In this document: piece after piece, positions 8,995-18,204 of the stretch
Position numbering within the stretch: the first letter of the stretch is position 1
How the letters are laid out: the number at the start of each line of letters is the position of its first letter
From: Roseomonas sp. OT10
GTDB lineage: Bacteria; Pseudomonadota; Alphaproteobacteria; Acetobacterales; Acetobacteraceae
Length of the DNA: 64,000 nucleotides
Assembly: GCF_020991085.1 (NCBI RefSeq)
Contig: NZ_CP087719.1
Span: 3,802,001 to 3,866,000 of the forward strand
Direction: 5' to 3'
Made by a program: the position numbers and the translations under genes
The notes under the pieces: generated by a model
What the model was told of the DNA's origin: nothing
Database searches by the model: none
What the model saw: the letters and a program-made list of their open reading frames with translations, nothing else

Positions 8995-10113
8995 ATGTCG
9001 CTTTCGGTGAAGCCGGCCGCTGTCCGGTCCACTGCCTGGAATCCGGGCGGCCGGCATGCGGAGGCGCCGGCCACGGCGCGCCGGAGCGGGCGCGGCGCGG
9101 CGCATCGCGGCATCGCGGCCTTCACCGCCCTGTCCCTCCTCGCCGGCTGCGGCGGCGTCTCGACACGGGAGGGGCGCATCGGCGCCGATGACGGCGACGT
9201 CTGCCGCCCGCAGGTCGTGGCACTGGACAGCACGGGCAACTTCTTCGCCGAGGACATCCTCAAGGGGGCGGCCGTCGGCGCGCTGGGCGGGGCGGCGCTG
9301 GGCGGGCTGATCGGCGGCAACTGGCGGGGTGCCGCGATCGGCGCGGCGGCGGGCGCGGCCGCGGGGGCGGCGGGCGGCTACCTCTACGCGCTGCAGCAGC
9401 GCAACTCCGACCAGGCGGCGCTGAACGCCTCCCTCGCCGGCGACCTGGAGCGCGAGAACGCGGAGCTCGACCGCACGCAGCTCGCCTTCAACCAGCTCAT
9501 GGACTGCCGCTTCAACCGCGCCCAGCAGATCCGCACGGCGGTGGCCAGCGGCCAGATGGACCGCGCCACCGGCCAGGCGCAGATGGCCGACCTGCGCCAG
9601 CGCACCCAGCGCGACATCGCCCTGGCGCAGCAGATCAACCAGCAGATCGGCACGCGCGGCGCGGAGTTCGACACGGCGATCGACACCGTCTCGCCCGGCG
9701 CGCGCAGCGAGGTGGTCGCGGCGCGCAGCGCGCCCGCCCGCCCGGCCCAGGTCAGCCGCGCCACGCCGCTGCGGCTGCGCCCCGACTCCTCGGCGCCGCA
9801 GGTCGGGACGGTGACGGCCCGCGAAGCGGTGCAGGTGAAGCCGGCCGCCGGCGGCTACGCGCTGGTCGAGACGGCGAGCGGCGCGAGGGGCTACGTCCCG
9901 GACGACGCGGTGGGCGGTGCCACGGCGTCGCGCGGCCGCCGCTCGGCCGCCACCCCGGCCGGCACGGCCGCGGCCGGCAGCGTGCCGCCCGCCGCCTCCG
10001 GGGACGTCCGCTCCCTGGCGGCCAGCAACGTGGCCCGGCGCGACAACTTCAACGACAGCGTGGCCCAGGCACAGACCGCCGCCGCCCAGGGCGGCTTCGA
10101 GCTGGCCGGCTGA
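8995..10113 (+). CDS. Glycine-zipper, SH3-domain envelope lipoprotein
   Basis: The start at 8995 is chosen because GAGAGGAG lies seven to ten bases upstream; an upstream in-frame ATG at 8938 lacks a site. The product is 372 residues. After an unusually long basic N-terminus comes FTALSLLAGC, a plausible lipobox with the Cys at about residue 53. A glycine-zipper segment follows (about 80-120, GAAVGALGGAALGGLIGG), then a helical stretch (about 125-240), and a bacterial SH3 domain at about 245-310 with PLRLRPDSSAPQVGTVTA and GYVPDDAVG. The layout suggests an outer-membrane or periplasmic protein that contacts peptidoglycan. It lies 11 bases upstream of the caspase gene, so the two are probably co-transcribed. 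The function is not known. Confidence 0.85.
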   Translation: MSLSVKPAAVRSTAWNPGGRHAEAPATARRSGRGAAHRGIAAFTALSLLAGCGGVSTREGRIGADDGDVCRPQVVALDSTGNFFAEDILKGAAVGALGGAALGGLIGGNWRGAAIGAAAGAAAGAAGGYLYALQQRNSDQAALNASLAGDLERENAELDRTQLAFNQLMDCRFNRAQQIRTAVASGQMDRATGQAQMADLRQRTQRDIALAQQINQQIGTRGAEFDTAIDTVSPGARSEVVAARSAPARPAQVSRATPLRLRPDSSAPQVGTVTAREAVQVKPAAGGYALVETASGARGYVPDDAVGGATASRGRRSAATPAGTAAAGSVPPAASGDVRSLAASNVARRDNFNDSVAQAQTAAAQGGFELAG

Positions 10114-10124
10114 CCGGCGGGCCG

Positions 10125-13100
10125 ATGCGCCGCGGCAGGATCCTGGCCGGGGGACTCCGCACGCCCCGGCCGCTGGCCATGCTGTCGCTGATCATGCTGT
10201 CGCCGGCCACGCTGCTGGCAGCCGCGCTGCTGGCGGGCGTGGGCGGCCCGCCGGCGCTGGCGCAGACCAAGGCGCCCGCCGCCCAGGCCTCCCCCCAGAC
10301 CCCCCCGCAGGCCACGCCGGCGGAGCCGCCGCGCGAGCCGATTCTGCGCATCGAGACGGGGGCCCACACCGCCCCCGTGGCGCGGCTGGCCGTGGATGCC
10401 TCCGGCCGGCTGCTGGCCAGCGTCAGCGACGACAAGACGCTGCGCCTCTGGTCCCTGCCCGATAGCGGGGCGCGTGGGGTGCTGCGCCCCCCGATCGGGC
10501 CGAACGAGGAGGGCGAGCTCTACGCCGTGGCGCTCAGCGCCGACGGCAGCCGCGCCTTCGCCGCCGGCAGCACCGGGCGGAGCTGGGACGGCGCCTTCTC
10601 CATCTACGTCTTCGACACCGCCACCGGCCGGCTCGTGGCGCGCCTGCCGGGGCTGCCGGCCCCGGTGCAGCACCTGGCGCTGTCGCCCGACGGCTCGCGG
10701 CTGGCGGCGGCGCTGGGCGGCCGGGCAGGGATCCGCGTCTGGGACGCGCGCAGCGGGCGCCCGGTCTTCGAGGATGCGGGCTATGGCGGCCCGGCCCGCA
10801 TGGTGGCCTTCGACGCCGCCGGCCGGCTGGCCAGCACCGCCGCCGACGGCAAGGTGCGGCTCTACGACCCGCAGGGCCGGCGCCTGGCCGAGCGCGTGCC
10901 CGTGCAGGGCGCCCGGCCCTTCGGCCTCGCGCTGTCGCCGGACGGCACGCTGCTGGCCATCGGCTACGAGGACCGGCTGCGGGTCGAGGTACTGGCCCTG
11001 CCCGACCTGCGGAGCGTGCTGGTGCCCGACGTCGCCGGGCTGGAGGGCGAGGGCCTGCCGGCGGTCGCCTGGGCCTGGGACGGCCGGGGCGGCGTGCAGC
11101 TGCACGCGGCGGGCTATGCGCGCGGCGCCACGGCGGCGCCCCCGGCCCAGGGGGCGTCAGCCCAGGGGTCGCCGTCCCAGGGGGCGCCGTCCCAGGGCGG
11201 GCGCGGCGTCCGCCTGCCCCCGGCCCCCGCCGCGGCACCGGCGGCGCCCCGCCCCGCCCCGCCCCCGGCACCCTGGCGCGGCATCGCGGCCGCCCAGCAA
11301 CGGGACTTCGTGATCCGGCGCTGGGCGGATTTCGGCCTCGGCCCGGCACTCGACGTGCCGGCGGCGCGCGATTCCATCGCCCAGCTCCTGCCGCTGCCGC
11401 AAGGCGGCTTGGCCTTCGCCGCCGCCGATCCCGGCTGGGGGCGGCTGGCCCCGGACGGCGCCCTGGCCCTGGCGCCGAGGCCCGGCACGGGCGATTTCCG
11501 CGCCACGGGCGAGGGGCTGATGCTCAGCCCCGACGGGGCGCAGGTGGTCTTCGCCCTGCGCGCCGACCAGCCGGCGCTGCGCTTCGATGCCCGCACCGAC
11601 CGGCTGGAGCCGGCGGGCCCCGAGGTGAAGGCGGAAGGCTTCGCGGCCGGCCAGACCGCCAGCGCCCGGCTGAGCGTCACCGACTGGCGCAACGGCAACC
11701 GGCCGCGGCTGAACGGCCAGCCGCTGCGCCTGGGCGAGGGCGAGTTCGCCCGCGCGCTGGCCATCCTGCCCGACGAGTCCGGCTTCCTGCTCGGCACGGA
11801 CACGCATCTGCGGCTGTTCGACCCGCGCGGCGCGCTGCTGGATGCGGTGCCGGGCCCGGGCGCGACCTGGGGCCTGGCCGTCTCGGCCGATGGCGGCGTC
11901 GCGGTGGCGGCGCATGCCGACGGCACGCTGCGCTGGTACGGGGTGGGCGGCGGGCGGATCACCCGGCGCGGATCGCTCTTCGTGCATGCCGATGGCCGGC
12001 GCTGGGTGCTGTGGACGCCCGAGGGGCTGTTCGACCATGCCCCCTCCGGCGGGCAGGAGCTGGTCGGCGTCCACCTGAACGAGGGCCGCACCGCCACGCC
12101 GGAATGGGCCACCTTCCAGCAGGCCTACCGCGCCCTCTACGCGCCCGACGAGGTGCGGGCACGGGTCGCGGGCCAGGCGCCGCGGCAGGACCGGCTGGGC
12201 GACCTGCGCGCCCGGATCGGGCGCACCCCGGTGGCCAGGGCCGATTCCCTCTGCGCCGTGCTGGAGGATGGCAGTTGCACGCCCATCCCCTGGTCCTCCG
12301 CCACCGTCCCGCCGGGCACCGGCGCGCTGCGCCTGACCGTGGCGGCGCAGGATCGTGGGCTGGGGCTGGGACCGATGGACGTGCTGGTGAACGGCCGCAT
12401 CGCCGCGCGGGCGGAACCCCAGGGCGCCGCCGCCTCGGTGGAGGTGCCGCTGGACCCCGGGCCGAACCGGATCGCCACCCGACTCTACGCGGAGGACCGG
12501 ACCCTGTTCGGCGAGGGACCCTCGCTCGACCTGCGGCGCGAGGGCGAGGCGGGGCCGCCGCCCGGCGCCGGGCGGCTGGTGGTCCTGGCGGTCGGCGTGG
12601 ACCGCTATGCCGAGGCGTCGATGAACCTGCGCTTCGCGGTGGCCGATGCGCGGACCGTGGTGGACACGCTGCGCGTCGGCGGCGCCGGTCTGTTCGACGG
12701 CGTCGAGACCACGCTGCTCACCGATGCCGAGGCCAGCCGCGAGAACATCCTGCGCGCGCTGCAGGAGGCGGCGACGCGGGTGCGGCCGGAGGACACCTTC
12801 GTGCTCTACCTCGCCGGGCATGGGGTGAAGTCGGAATCGGACGGGCGTTTCCTGTTCCTGCCGGCCGACCTGCGCGACATCTCCTCCTGGGGCGCGATCC
12901 GTTCGGGCGCGCTGGACGACGACGCGCTGATCGGCGCGCTGGCGCGCATCCGGGCGCGGGACGGCTTCCTGCTGATCGACACCTGCTATGCCGGGCAGGT
13001 GGCGCTGGACAGCCTCTCCGCCATGGGGAACGAGACGGGGCGCTACCTGCTGGCCGCCTCCTCCTCGGTGCAGGAGGCGCTGGATTCCTACGACGACCGC

Positions 13101-13310
13101 AACGGCGTCTTCGCCTTCGCCCTGCGCGAGGGGCTGCGCGGCCGGGCGGCGACCGATCCGGAGGGGCGGGTCAGCGCGCTGGCGCTGGGCGAGTTCGTTG
13201 CCCGCCGGGTGCCGCAACTGGCGCGGGAGAAGCAGCATGACCAGAACGCCGTGTTCCGCACGGCGTCGCGGGACCTGCACGGGTTCCCGCTGAGCCAGGT
13301 GGCGCGCTGA
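10125..13310 (+). CDS. Secreted WD40-repeat protein with C-terminal caspase-like (peptidase C14) domain
   Basis: The protein is 1,061 residues. A signal peptide is apparent (SPATLLAAALLAGVGGPPA, then LAQ), so it should act in the periplasm or beyond. Beta-propeller WD40-like repeats fill about residues 75-660, for example DKTLRLWSLP, LALSPDGSRLAAAL and DGTLRWYG. They are interrupted near residues 342-360 by short QG-rich tandem repeats. The caspase-like domain starts around 820 (LVVLAVGVDRYAE) and has the catalytic pair expected of the family: His899 in LAGHGVKS and Cys954 in IDTCYAG. A propeller fused to a caspase-like domain is a known architecture, but its substrates are unknown here. It is paired with the SH3 lipoprotein and divergent from the T6SS operon. 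Confidence 0.88.
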   Translation: MRRGRILAGGLRTPRPLAMLSLIMLSPATLLAAALLAGVGGPPALAQTKAPAAQASPQTPPQATPAEPPREPILRIETGAHTAPVARLAVDASGRLLASVSDDKTLRLWSLPDSGARGVLRPPIGPNEEGELYAVALSADGSRAFAAGSTGRSWDGAFSIYVFDTATGRLVARLPGLPAPVQHLALSPDGSRLAAALGGRAGIRVWDARSGRPVFEDAGYGGPARMVAFDAAGRLASTAADGKVRLYDPQGRRLAERVPVQGARPFGLALSPDGTLLAIGYEDRLRVEVLALPDLRSVLVPDVAGLEGEGLPAVAWAWDGRGGVQLHAAGYARGATAAPPAQGASAQGSPSQGAPSQGGRGVRLPPAPAAAPAAPRPAPPPAPWRGIAAAQQRDFVIRRWADFGLGPALDVPAARDSIAQLLPLPQGGLAFAAADPGWGRLAPDGALALAPRPGTGDFRATGEGLMLSPDGAQVVFALRADQPALRFDARTDRLEPAGPEVKAEGFAAGQTASARLSVTDWRNGNRPRLNGQPLRLGEGEFARALAILPDESGFLLGTDTHLRLFDPRGALLDAVPGPGATWGLAVSADGGVAVAAHADGTLRWYGVGGGRITRRGSLFVHADGRRWVLWTPEGLFDHAPSGGQELVGVHLNEGRTATPEWATFQQAYRALYAPDEVRARVAGQAPRQDRLGDLRARIGRTPVARADSLCAVLEDGSCTPIPWSSATVPPGTGALRLTVAAQDRGLGLGPMDVLVNGRIAARAEPQGAAASVEVPLDPGPNRIATRLYAEDRTLFGEGPSLDLRREGEAGPPPGAGRLVVLAVGVDRYAEASMNLRFAVADARTVVDTLRVGGAGLFDGVETTLLTDAEASRENILRALQEAATRVRPEDTFVLYLAGHGVKSESDGRFLFLPADLRDISSWGAIRSGALDDDALIGALARIRARDGFLLIDTCYAGQVALDSLSAMGNETGRYLLAASSSVQEALDSYDDRNGVFAFALREGLRGRAATDPEGRVSALALGEFVARRVPQLAREKQHDQNAVFRTASRDLHGFPLSQVAR

Positions 13311-13343
13311 GCGGCTCCGGGGCGACGCCGCCGCGGCGTGCCA

Positions 13344-13724
13344 TCAGCGAGGGTCGCAGGCCTCCCGCGTGCCGGGCCGGGGAGGTTCGCGCGGATCGCG
13401 GCTGATCGGCATCGCCTGGTCCCAGGGGCCGAAGGAACGGCAGGCCTCCTTCTCCACCCAGTGGCCGGGCTGGGCGGTGGGATCGCTCCGGTCGCTCACC
13501 AGCATGGCCAGGGCCAGACCGGACCCGACCAACAGCAGCAGCAGCAGCCAGAGGTACCGGGGGCCTGTGGCTTCCGTCCCGGCGACTCCATGGCCGGTGG
13601 GCAGCCAGCGACGTTGCCTGCCCATCCGGGACACCGGAAGGGCGAACGCCTCATCGATCGATCCCGAGGACGTTTTTTGCGACTGCGCGTGATGGACAGG
13701 CCCGTTGGACGGGGGATGCTGCAT
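13344..13724 (-). CDS. Small hypothetical single-pass membrane protein
   Basis: This open frame gives a 126-residue product from the ATG at 13724 (MQHPPSNGPV); an upstream in-frame ATG at 13781 is less likely because it adds an odd Cys/Phe-rich leader. One membrane helix is clear (YLWLLLLLLVGSGLALAMLV, about 60-80). A charged tail of about 45 residues follows with two cysteines. Base composition around the start is less GC-rich than in neighbouring genes. No family is recognised. It converges on the caspase gene 33 bases away. It may be real or a chance frame. Confidence 0.45.
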   Translation of the reverse strand: MQHPPSNGPVHHAQSQKTSSGSIDEAFALPVSRMGRQRRWLPTGHGVAGTEATGPRYLWLLLLLLVGSGLALAMLVSDRSDPTAQPGHWVEKEACRSFGPWDQAMPISRDPREPPRPGTREACDPR

Positions 13725-14316
13725 CAGGAAGGCTCCGGGCGAGCCAATTTCATGGCACAGAACAGTAAAAAAGATACACAAATCTGCGGAACGTTCTGTA
13801 CCTCGGAAGGACGCGCCGTCGACCCGGCGAAGCCGGGCTGGGGAAAGGGCACGGGACGCCCGTTGCGCGAAGGGCCCCTCACGGACCAGCCAACATGTCC
13901 ATGCGGCGCCTCATCCCGACGGCGGGATGACCTGACCTGTCGTGCTGTGGTGTTCCGGCGTCGGACCAGGAGGGGCTACCATCAGCCTGCGGGCTGCACC
14001 CTGACGGAGCATGGACAGGCGGGACTCTGGAAAAGCGTCAAAGGCGTCAGCGAGTAAGGAGACTGTACCCGCCGAGGGGCCATGCTCCTCGGCGCCTCGA
14101 CCCCGTCACCACCATCGCGCGGCAGCGCTGATCGGGTCCAGGGCCCGCAGGGTCCTGGCGGAGTGGGGGTACGGGGGCGAGGCAGCGCCTTGCCCCCGGG
14201 CCACGGGCGCAACCCTGCGCCGGCACGGACCAGGGCATATGACAGCACGGATCGGCTCGGGCCGGGCAGCACCGCCGCCTCAGGGCTGGGACGACCGCCA
14301 ATGACGGTTGCAGCCA
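13725..14316. other. Long intergenic region with lower-GC segment and repeat copy A
   Basis: Between the small membrane gene and the tRNA lie about 590 bases without a convincing gene. Bases 13,740-13,800 are notably AT-richer than the surroundings (for example CAGTAAAAAAGATACACAAA) and could contain a promoter for the leftward small gene. From about 13,983 to 14,213 the sequence is copy A of a dispersed repeat described separately. Confidence 0.6.
13983..14213 (+). repeat. Dispersed composite intergenic repeat, copy A
   Basis: The module has four recognisable blocks in order: CAGCCTGCGGGCTG; GACAGGCGGGACTCTGGAAA with AAAGGCGTCAGCGAG; the hairpin around CCGCCGAGG/CCTCGGCG; and the paired hairpins CCAGGGCCC-GCA-GGGTCCTGG and GGGGGCGAGGC/GCCTTGCCCCC. 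It ends in GGGCCACGGGCGC. The same block order recurs in copies B (inverted) and C, and the last two hairpins recur in D to G. It contains no coding frame of note. Confidence 0.85.
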
Positions 14317-14391
<75 letters not shown>

Positions 14392-14463
14392 GCTCGGGTG
14401 GGCGCTCTCTAATGCCCGGGCCGTCCGGGCGCAACCCTCACCAGGCCAGGAGCTTCCCGCGTC

Positions 14464-14649
14464 ATGAGCAAGGCTGAGTCGCCCTCCCCCGCGGACAGCA
14501 CCCGCCCGGTGGCCGCGGATTCCCGCACGGAGCGCGAGGCCCGGCTGGCGAAGGCGCTGCGGGACAACCTGCGCCGCCGCAAGGCCCAGGCGCGCGCCCG
14601 GGCGGACGCCCCTGCCCCCGTCCCGGCCGAGGGTCCGGACAAGCCCTGA
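14464..14649 (+). CDS. Small basic hypothetical protein
   Basis: The product is 61 residues. The core is a strongly basic helix ([20 protein letters not shown], about residues 21-40) flanked by Ser/Pro- and Ala/Pro-rich tails. The start is supported by an AGGAG-like site in CCAGGAGCTTCC before the ATG. Short proteins with this arginine-rich core are frequent in Acetobacteraceae, to my knowledge without assigned function. It might bind nucleic acid, but that is only inferred from charge. Confidence 0.65.
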   Translation: MSKAESPSPADSTRPVAADSRTEREARLAKALRDNLRRRKAQARARADAPAPVPAEGPDKP

Positions 14650-14776
14650 CCTGCCGGCGCCCAGCCGGCGGCCCCCGGCGCGATGCGATTCGGCCCGGGC
14701 GCCCACGTGGTTGCCCCCCGTGCCCCGGGGGGCTAATCCCCCGCACTTCCCTGGCCGCCCCGGACCCGCCCGCCCC

Positions 14777-15331
14777 ATGCCCATCCTGCCCGACACCTGG
14801 ATCCGCCGCATGGCGGCCGAGCAGGGCATGATCGAGCCCTTCGTGGAGGCGCAGCGGCGGGAGGGGGTGATCTCGTTCGGCCTCTCCTCCTACGGCTACG
14901 ACGCGCGGGTGGCGGACGAGTTCAAGGTCTTCACCAACGTGGACAACGCGCTGGTGGACCCGAAGCACTTCGCCGAGGACAGCTTCGTCACCCGCAAGGG
15001 GCCGACCTGCATCATCCCGCCGAACTCCTTCGCCCTGGCCCACACCATCGAGTACTTCCGCATCCCGCGCGACGTGCTGGTGATCTGCCTGGGCAAGAGC
15101 ACCTATGCCCGCTGCGGCCTGATCGTGAACGTCACGCCGCTGGAGCCCGAATGGGAGGGGCAGGTGACGATCGAGATCAGCAACACCACCCCCCTGCCCG
15201 CCCGCATCTACGCCAACGAGGGCATCTGCCAGTTCCTCTTCCTCCAGGGCGAGGGCGCGCCGGAGGTCAGCTATGCCGACCGGGCGGGCAAGTACATGCG
15301 CCAGCGCGGCGTGGCGCTGCCCCGGCTGTAA
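14777..15331 (+). CDS. dcd: dCTP deaminase
   Basis: Dcd converts dCTP to dUTP, feeding dTMP synthesis. The protein is 184 residues from the ATG at 14777, the usual length; an upstream ATG at 14711 would add an unrelated Pro-rich stretch. The N-terminus [20 protein letters not shown] is typical. The active-site region is clear: [10 protein letters not shown] followed by [17 protein letters not shown], which carries the catalytic glutamate. The last residues fold over the substrate site in this family. The gene lies 11 bases before murA and they are probably co-transcribed. Confidence 0.95.
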   Translation: MPILPDTWIRRMAAEQGMIEPFVEAQRREGVISFGLSSYGYDARVADEFKVFTNVDNALVDPKHFAEDSFVTRKGPTCIIPPNSFALAHTIEYFRIPRDVLVICLGKSTYARCGLIVNVTPLEPEWEGQVTIEISNTTPLPARIYANEGICQFLFLQGEGAPEVSYADRAGKYMRQRGVALPRL

Positions 15332-15342
15332 GGATCACGACG

Positions 15343-16602
<1,260 letters not shown>

Positions 16603-16705
16603 TGCCGGCGGGCCTGCGGCCGGCACTCGCCGGCGCCCCCGATGCCCATCCGGGGGGCCGCCCTCTCCGCCGGCCCGGCCCGCAAGCCGACCGCGGCCGC
16701 GAGGG

Positions 16706-18034
16706 TCAGAGCCAGGTCGCGAACATTCCGGCCACCGCCAGCCCCATCGCGCCCGTCGCCAGCCAGCCCAGCCGGCGCAGCCAGCCGCGGATGGCGAAGT
16801 CGCCCATGATGTCCCGGCGGGCGGCCGCCAGCATGATCACCACCATCACCGGCACCGCCGCCACGCCGTTCAGCACCGCGCTCCAGTACAGCGCCGCGAT
16901 CGGGTTCACGCCGGAGAAGTTCAGCGCCATGCCCACCAGCGTGGCCAGGGCGACGGTGGCGTAGAAGGCCTTGGCCTCCCGCCAGCGGCGGGAGAAGCCG
17001 GTCGGCCAGTGCAGCGCCTCGCCCAGCGCATAGGCGCCCGAGCCCGCCAGCACCGGCACCGCCAGCAGCCCGGTGCCGAGGATACCCACGGCGAAGACGG
17101 CGAAGGCGAAATCCCCCGCGATGGGGCGCAGCGCCTCGGCCGCCTGGGCGGAGGTGTCGATCTGCGTGACACCGGCGGGATGCAGCGTGGCGGCCGTCGT
17201 CGCCAGGATCGCCAGCGCCACCAGGTTGGAGAGCGCCATGCCCACCAGCGTGTCCAGCCGGATCCGGTGCAAGGCGCCCTTCCCCTGGCGCGGCGCGTCC
17301 AGCAGGTCCTGGCGGCGCGGATGGGTGTGCAGATCCTCCACCTCCTCCGCCGCCTGCCAGAAGAAGAGGTAGGGGCTGATGGTGGTGCCGAGGATCGCGA
17401 CGATGCCCGTGAGGTAGTCCGCGCCGCCCTGGGGCCGGAGCAGCAGCAGGCCCTCGGCCAGCGCGACCCAGTCCACGTGCACCGTCGCCAGCGCGACGAA
17501 ATAGGCCAGCAGCGCCAGCGTCAGCCATTTCAGCACGGCGACGTAGCGCGCGTACTGCAGGAAGACCTGCAGCCCGATGCAGAGCAGGGTGAAGCCCAGG
17601 ATGTAGGGCCAGCGCGGCCCGGGCAGCAGCAGGGTGACGGCATCCGCCATGGCGCCGAGATCGGCGCCGAGGTTGATCACGTTCGCCACCAGCAGCACGG
17701 CCACGGTCGCCAGCATCAGCCAGCGCGGGTAGTGCCGGCGCAGCACGCCGGCGATGCCATGGCCCGTGGTGCGGCCGATCCGGGCGCTGATCATCTGGAT
17801 CGCCGTCATCAGCGGGTAGCTGAACAGCAGTGTCCAGGCCAGGCCGTAGCCGAACTGCGCGCCGGCCTGGCTGTAGGTGGCGATGCCGCTGGGATCGTCG
17901 TCGGACGCGCCGGTGATCAGCCCCGGCCCCAGCAGCTTCAGCAGGCGGGGCTTGGACGGGCCGATGACGGGGTCGGGGGCTTCGGGATCGTCGTCGGGCT
18001 CCCGCCTGGGCGGCGGTTCCGGTCGGGCATGCAT
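16706..18034 (-). CDS. NRAMP-family transporter, divergent Mg/metal type
   Basis: The protein is 442 residues with about eleven hydrophobic helices. TM1 carries GASDDDPSG (DPSG at residues 47-50) in place of the DPGN of classical Mn/Fe NRAMP proteins. The TM6 region reads TTISPYLFFWQAAEEVE, so the MPH motif and its metal-selective methionine are missing. The rest (GIATYSQAGAQFGYGLAW, LGADLGAMADAV) marks it clearly as NRAMP superfamily. Relatives lacking the methionine include the Nramp-related Mg2+ transporters, so Mg2+ or another hard ion is a reasonable guess. It is divergent from mutL and convergent with murA. Confidence 0.88.
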   Translation of the reverse strand: MHARPEPPPRREPDDDPEAPDPVIGPSKPRLLKLLGPGLITGASDDDPSGIATYSQAGAQFGYGLAWTLLFSYPLMTAIQMISARIGRTTGHGIAGVLRRHYPRWLMLATVAVLLVANVINLGADLGAMADAVTLLLPGPRWPYILGFTLLCIGLQVFLQYARYVAVLKWLTLALLAYFVALATVHVDWVALAEGLLLLRPQGGADYLTGIVAILGTTISPYLFFWQAAEEVEDLHTHPRRQDLLDAPRQGKGALHRIRLDTLVGMALSNLVALAILATTAATLHPAGVTQIDTSAQAAEALRPIAGDFAFAVFAVGILGTGLLAVPVLAGSGAYALGEALHWPTGFSRRWREAKAFYATVALATLVGMALNFSGVNPIAALYWSAVLNGVAAVPVMVVIMLAAARRDIMGDFAIRGWLRRLGWLATGAMGLAVAGMFATWL

Positions 18035-18204
18035 GGGCTGGCGGCCCCTCCTGCGTCATCGCCGCGACGGCGGCGGGGCGTCCCCGGCCCCGCCTTCCTG
18101 GGCGCGCCGGCACCGCGAGGCAACCCCCTCCCGCCCCCGGGCGCCGTTCCCGCCCCGCAGGGGGCTGGCCTTCCCCCCGCGCACCACCCCATCTAGGGGA
18201 GGCC

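Noticed and set aside
11148-11205. 15-base tandem repeats as a possible CRISPR or mobile element
   Set aside because: They are in-frame and encode QG-rich units in the WD40-caspase protein. There are no unique spacers of constant length.
13344-13781. Longer start for the small membrane protein at 13781
   Set aside because: The added residues are an odd Cys/Phe-rich leader with no ribosome site; the ATG at 13724 is more plausible.
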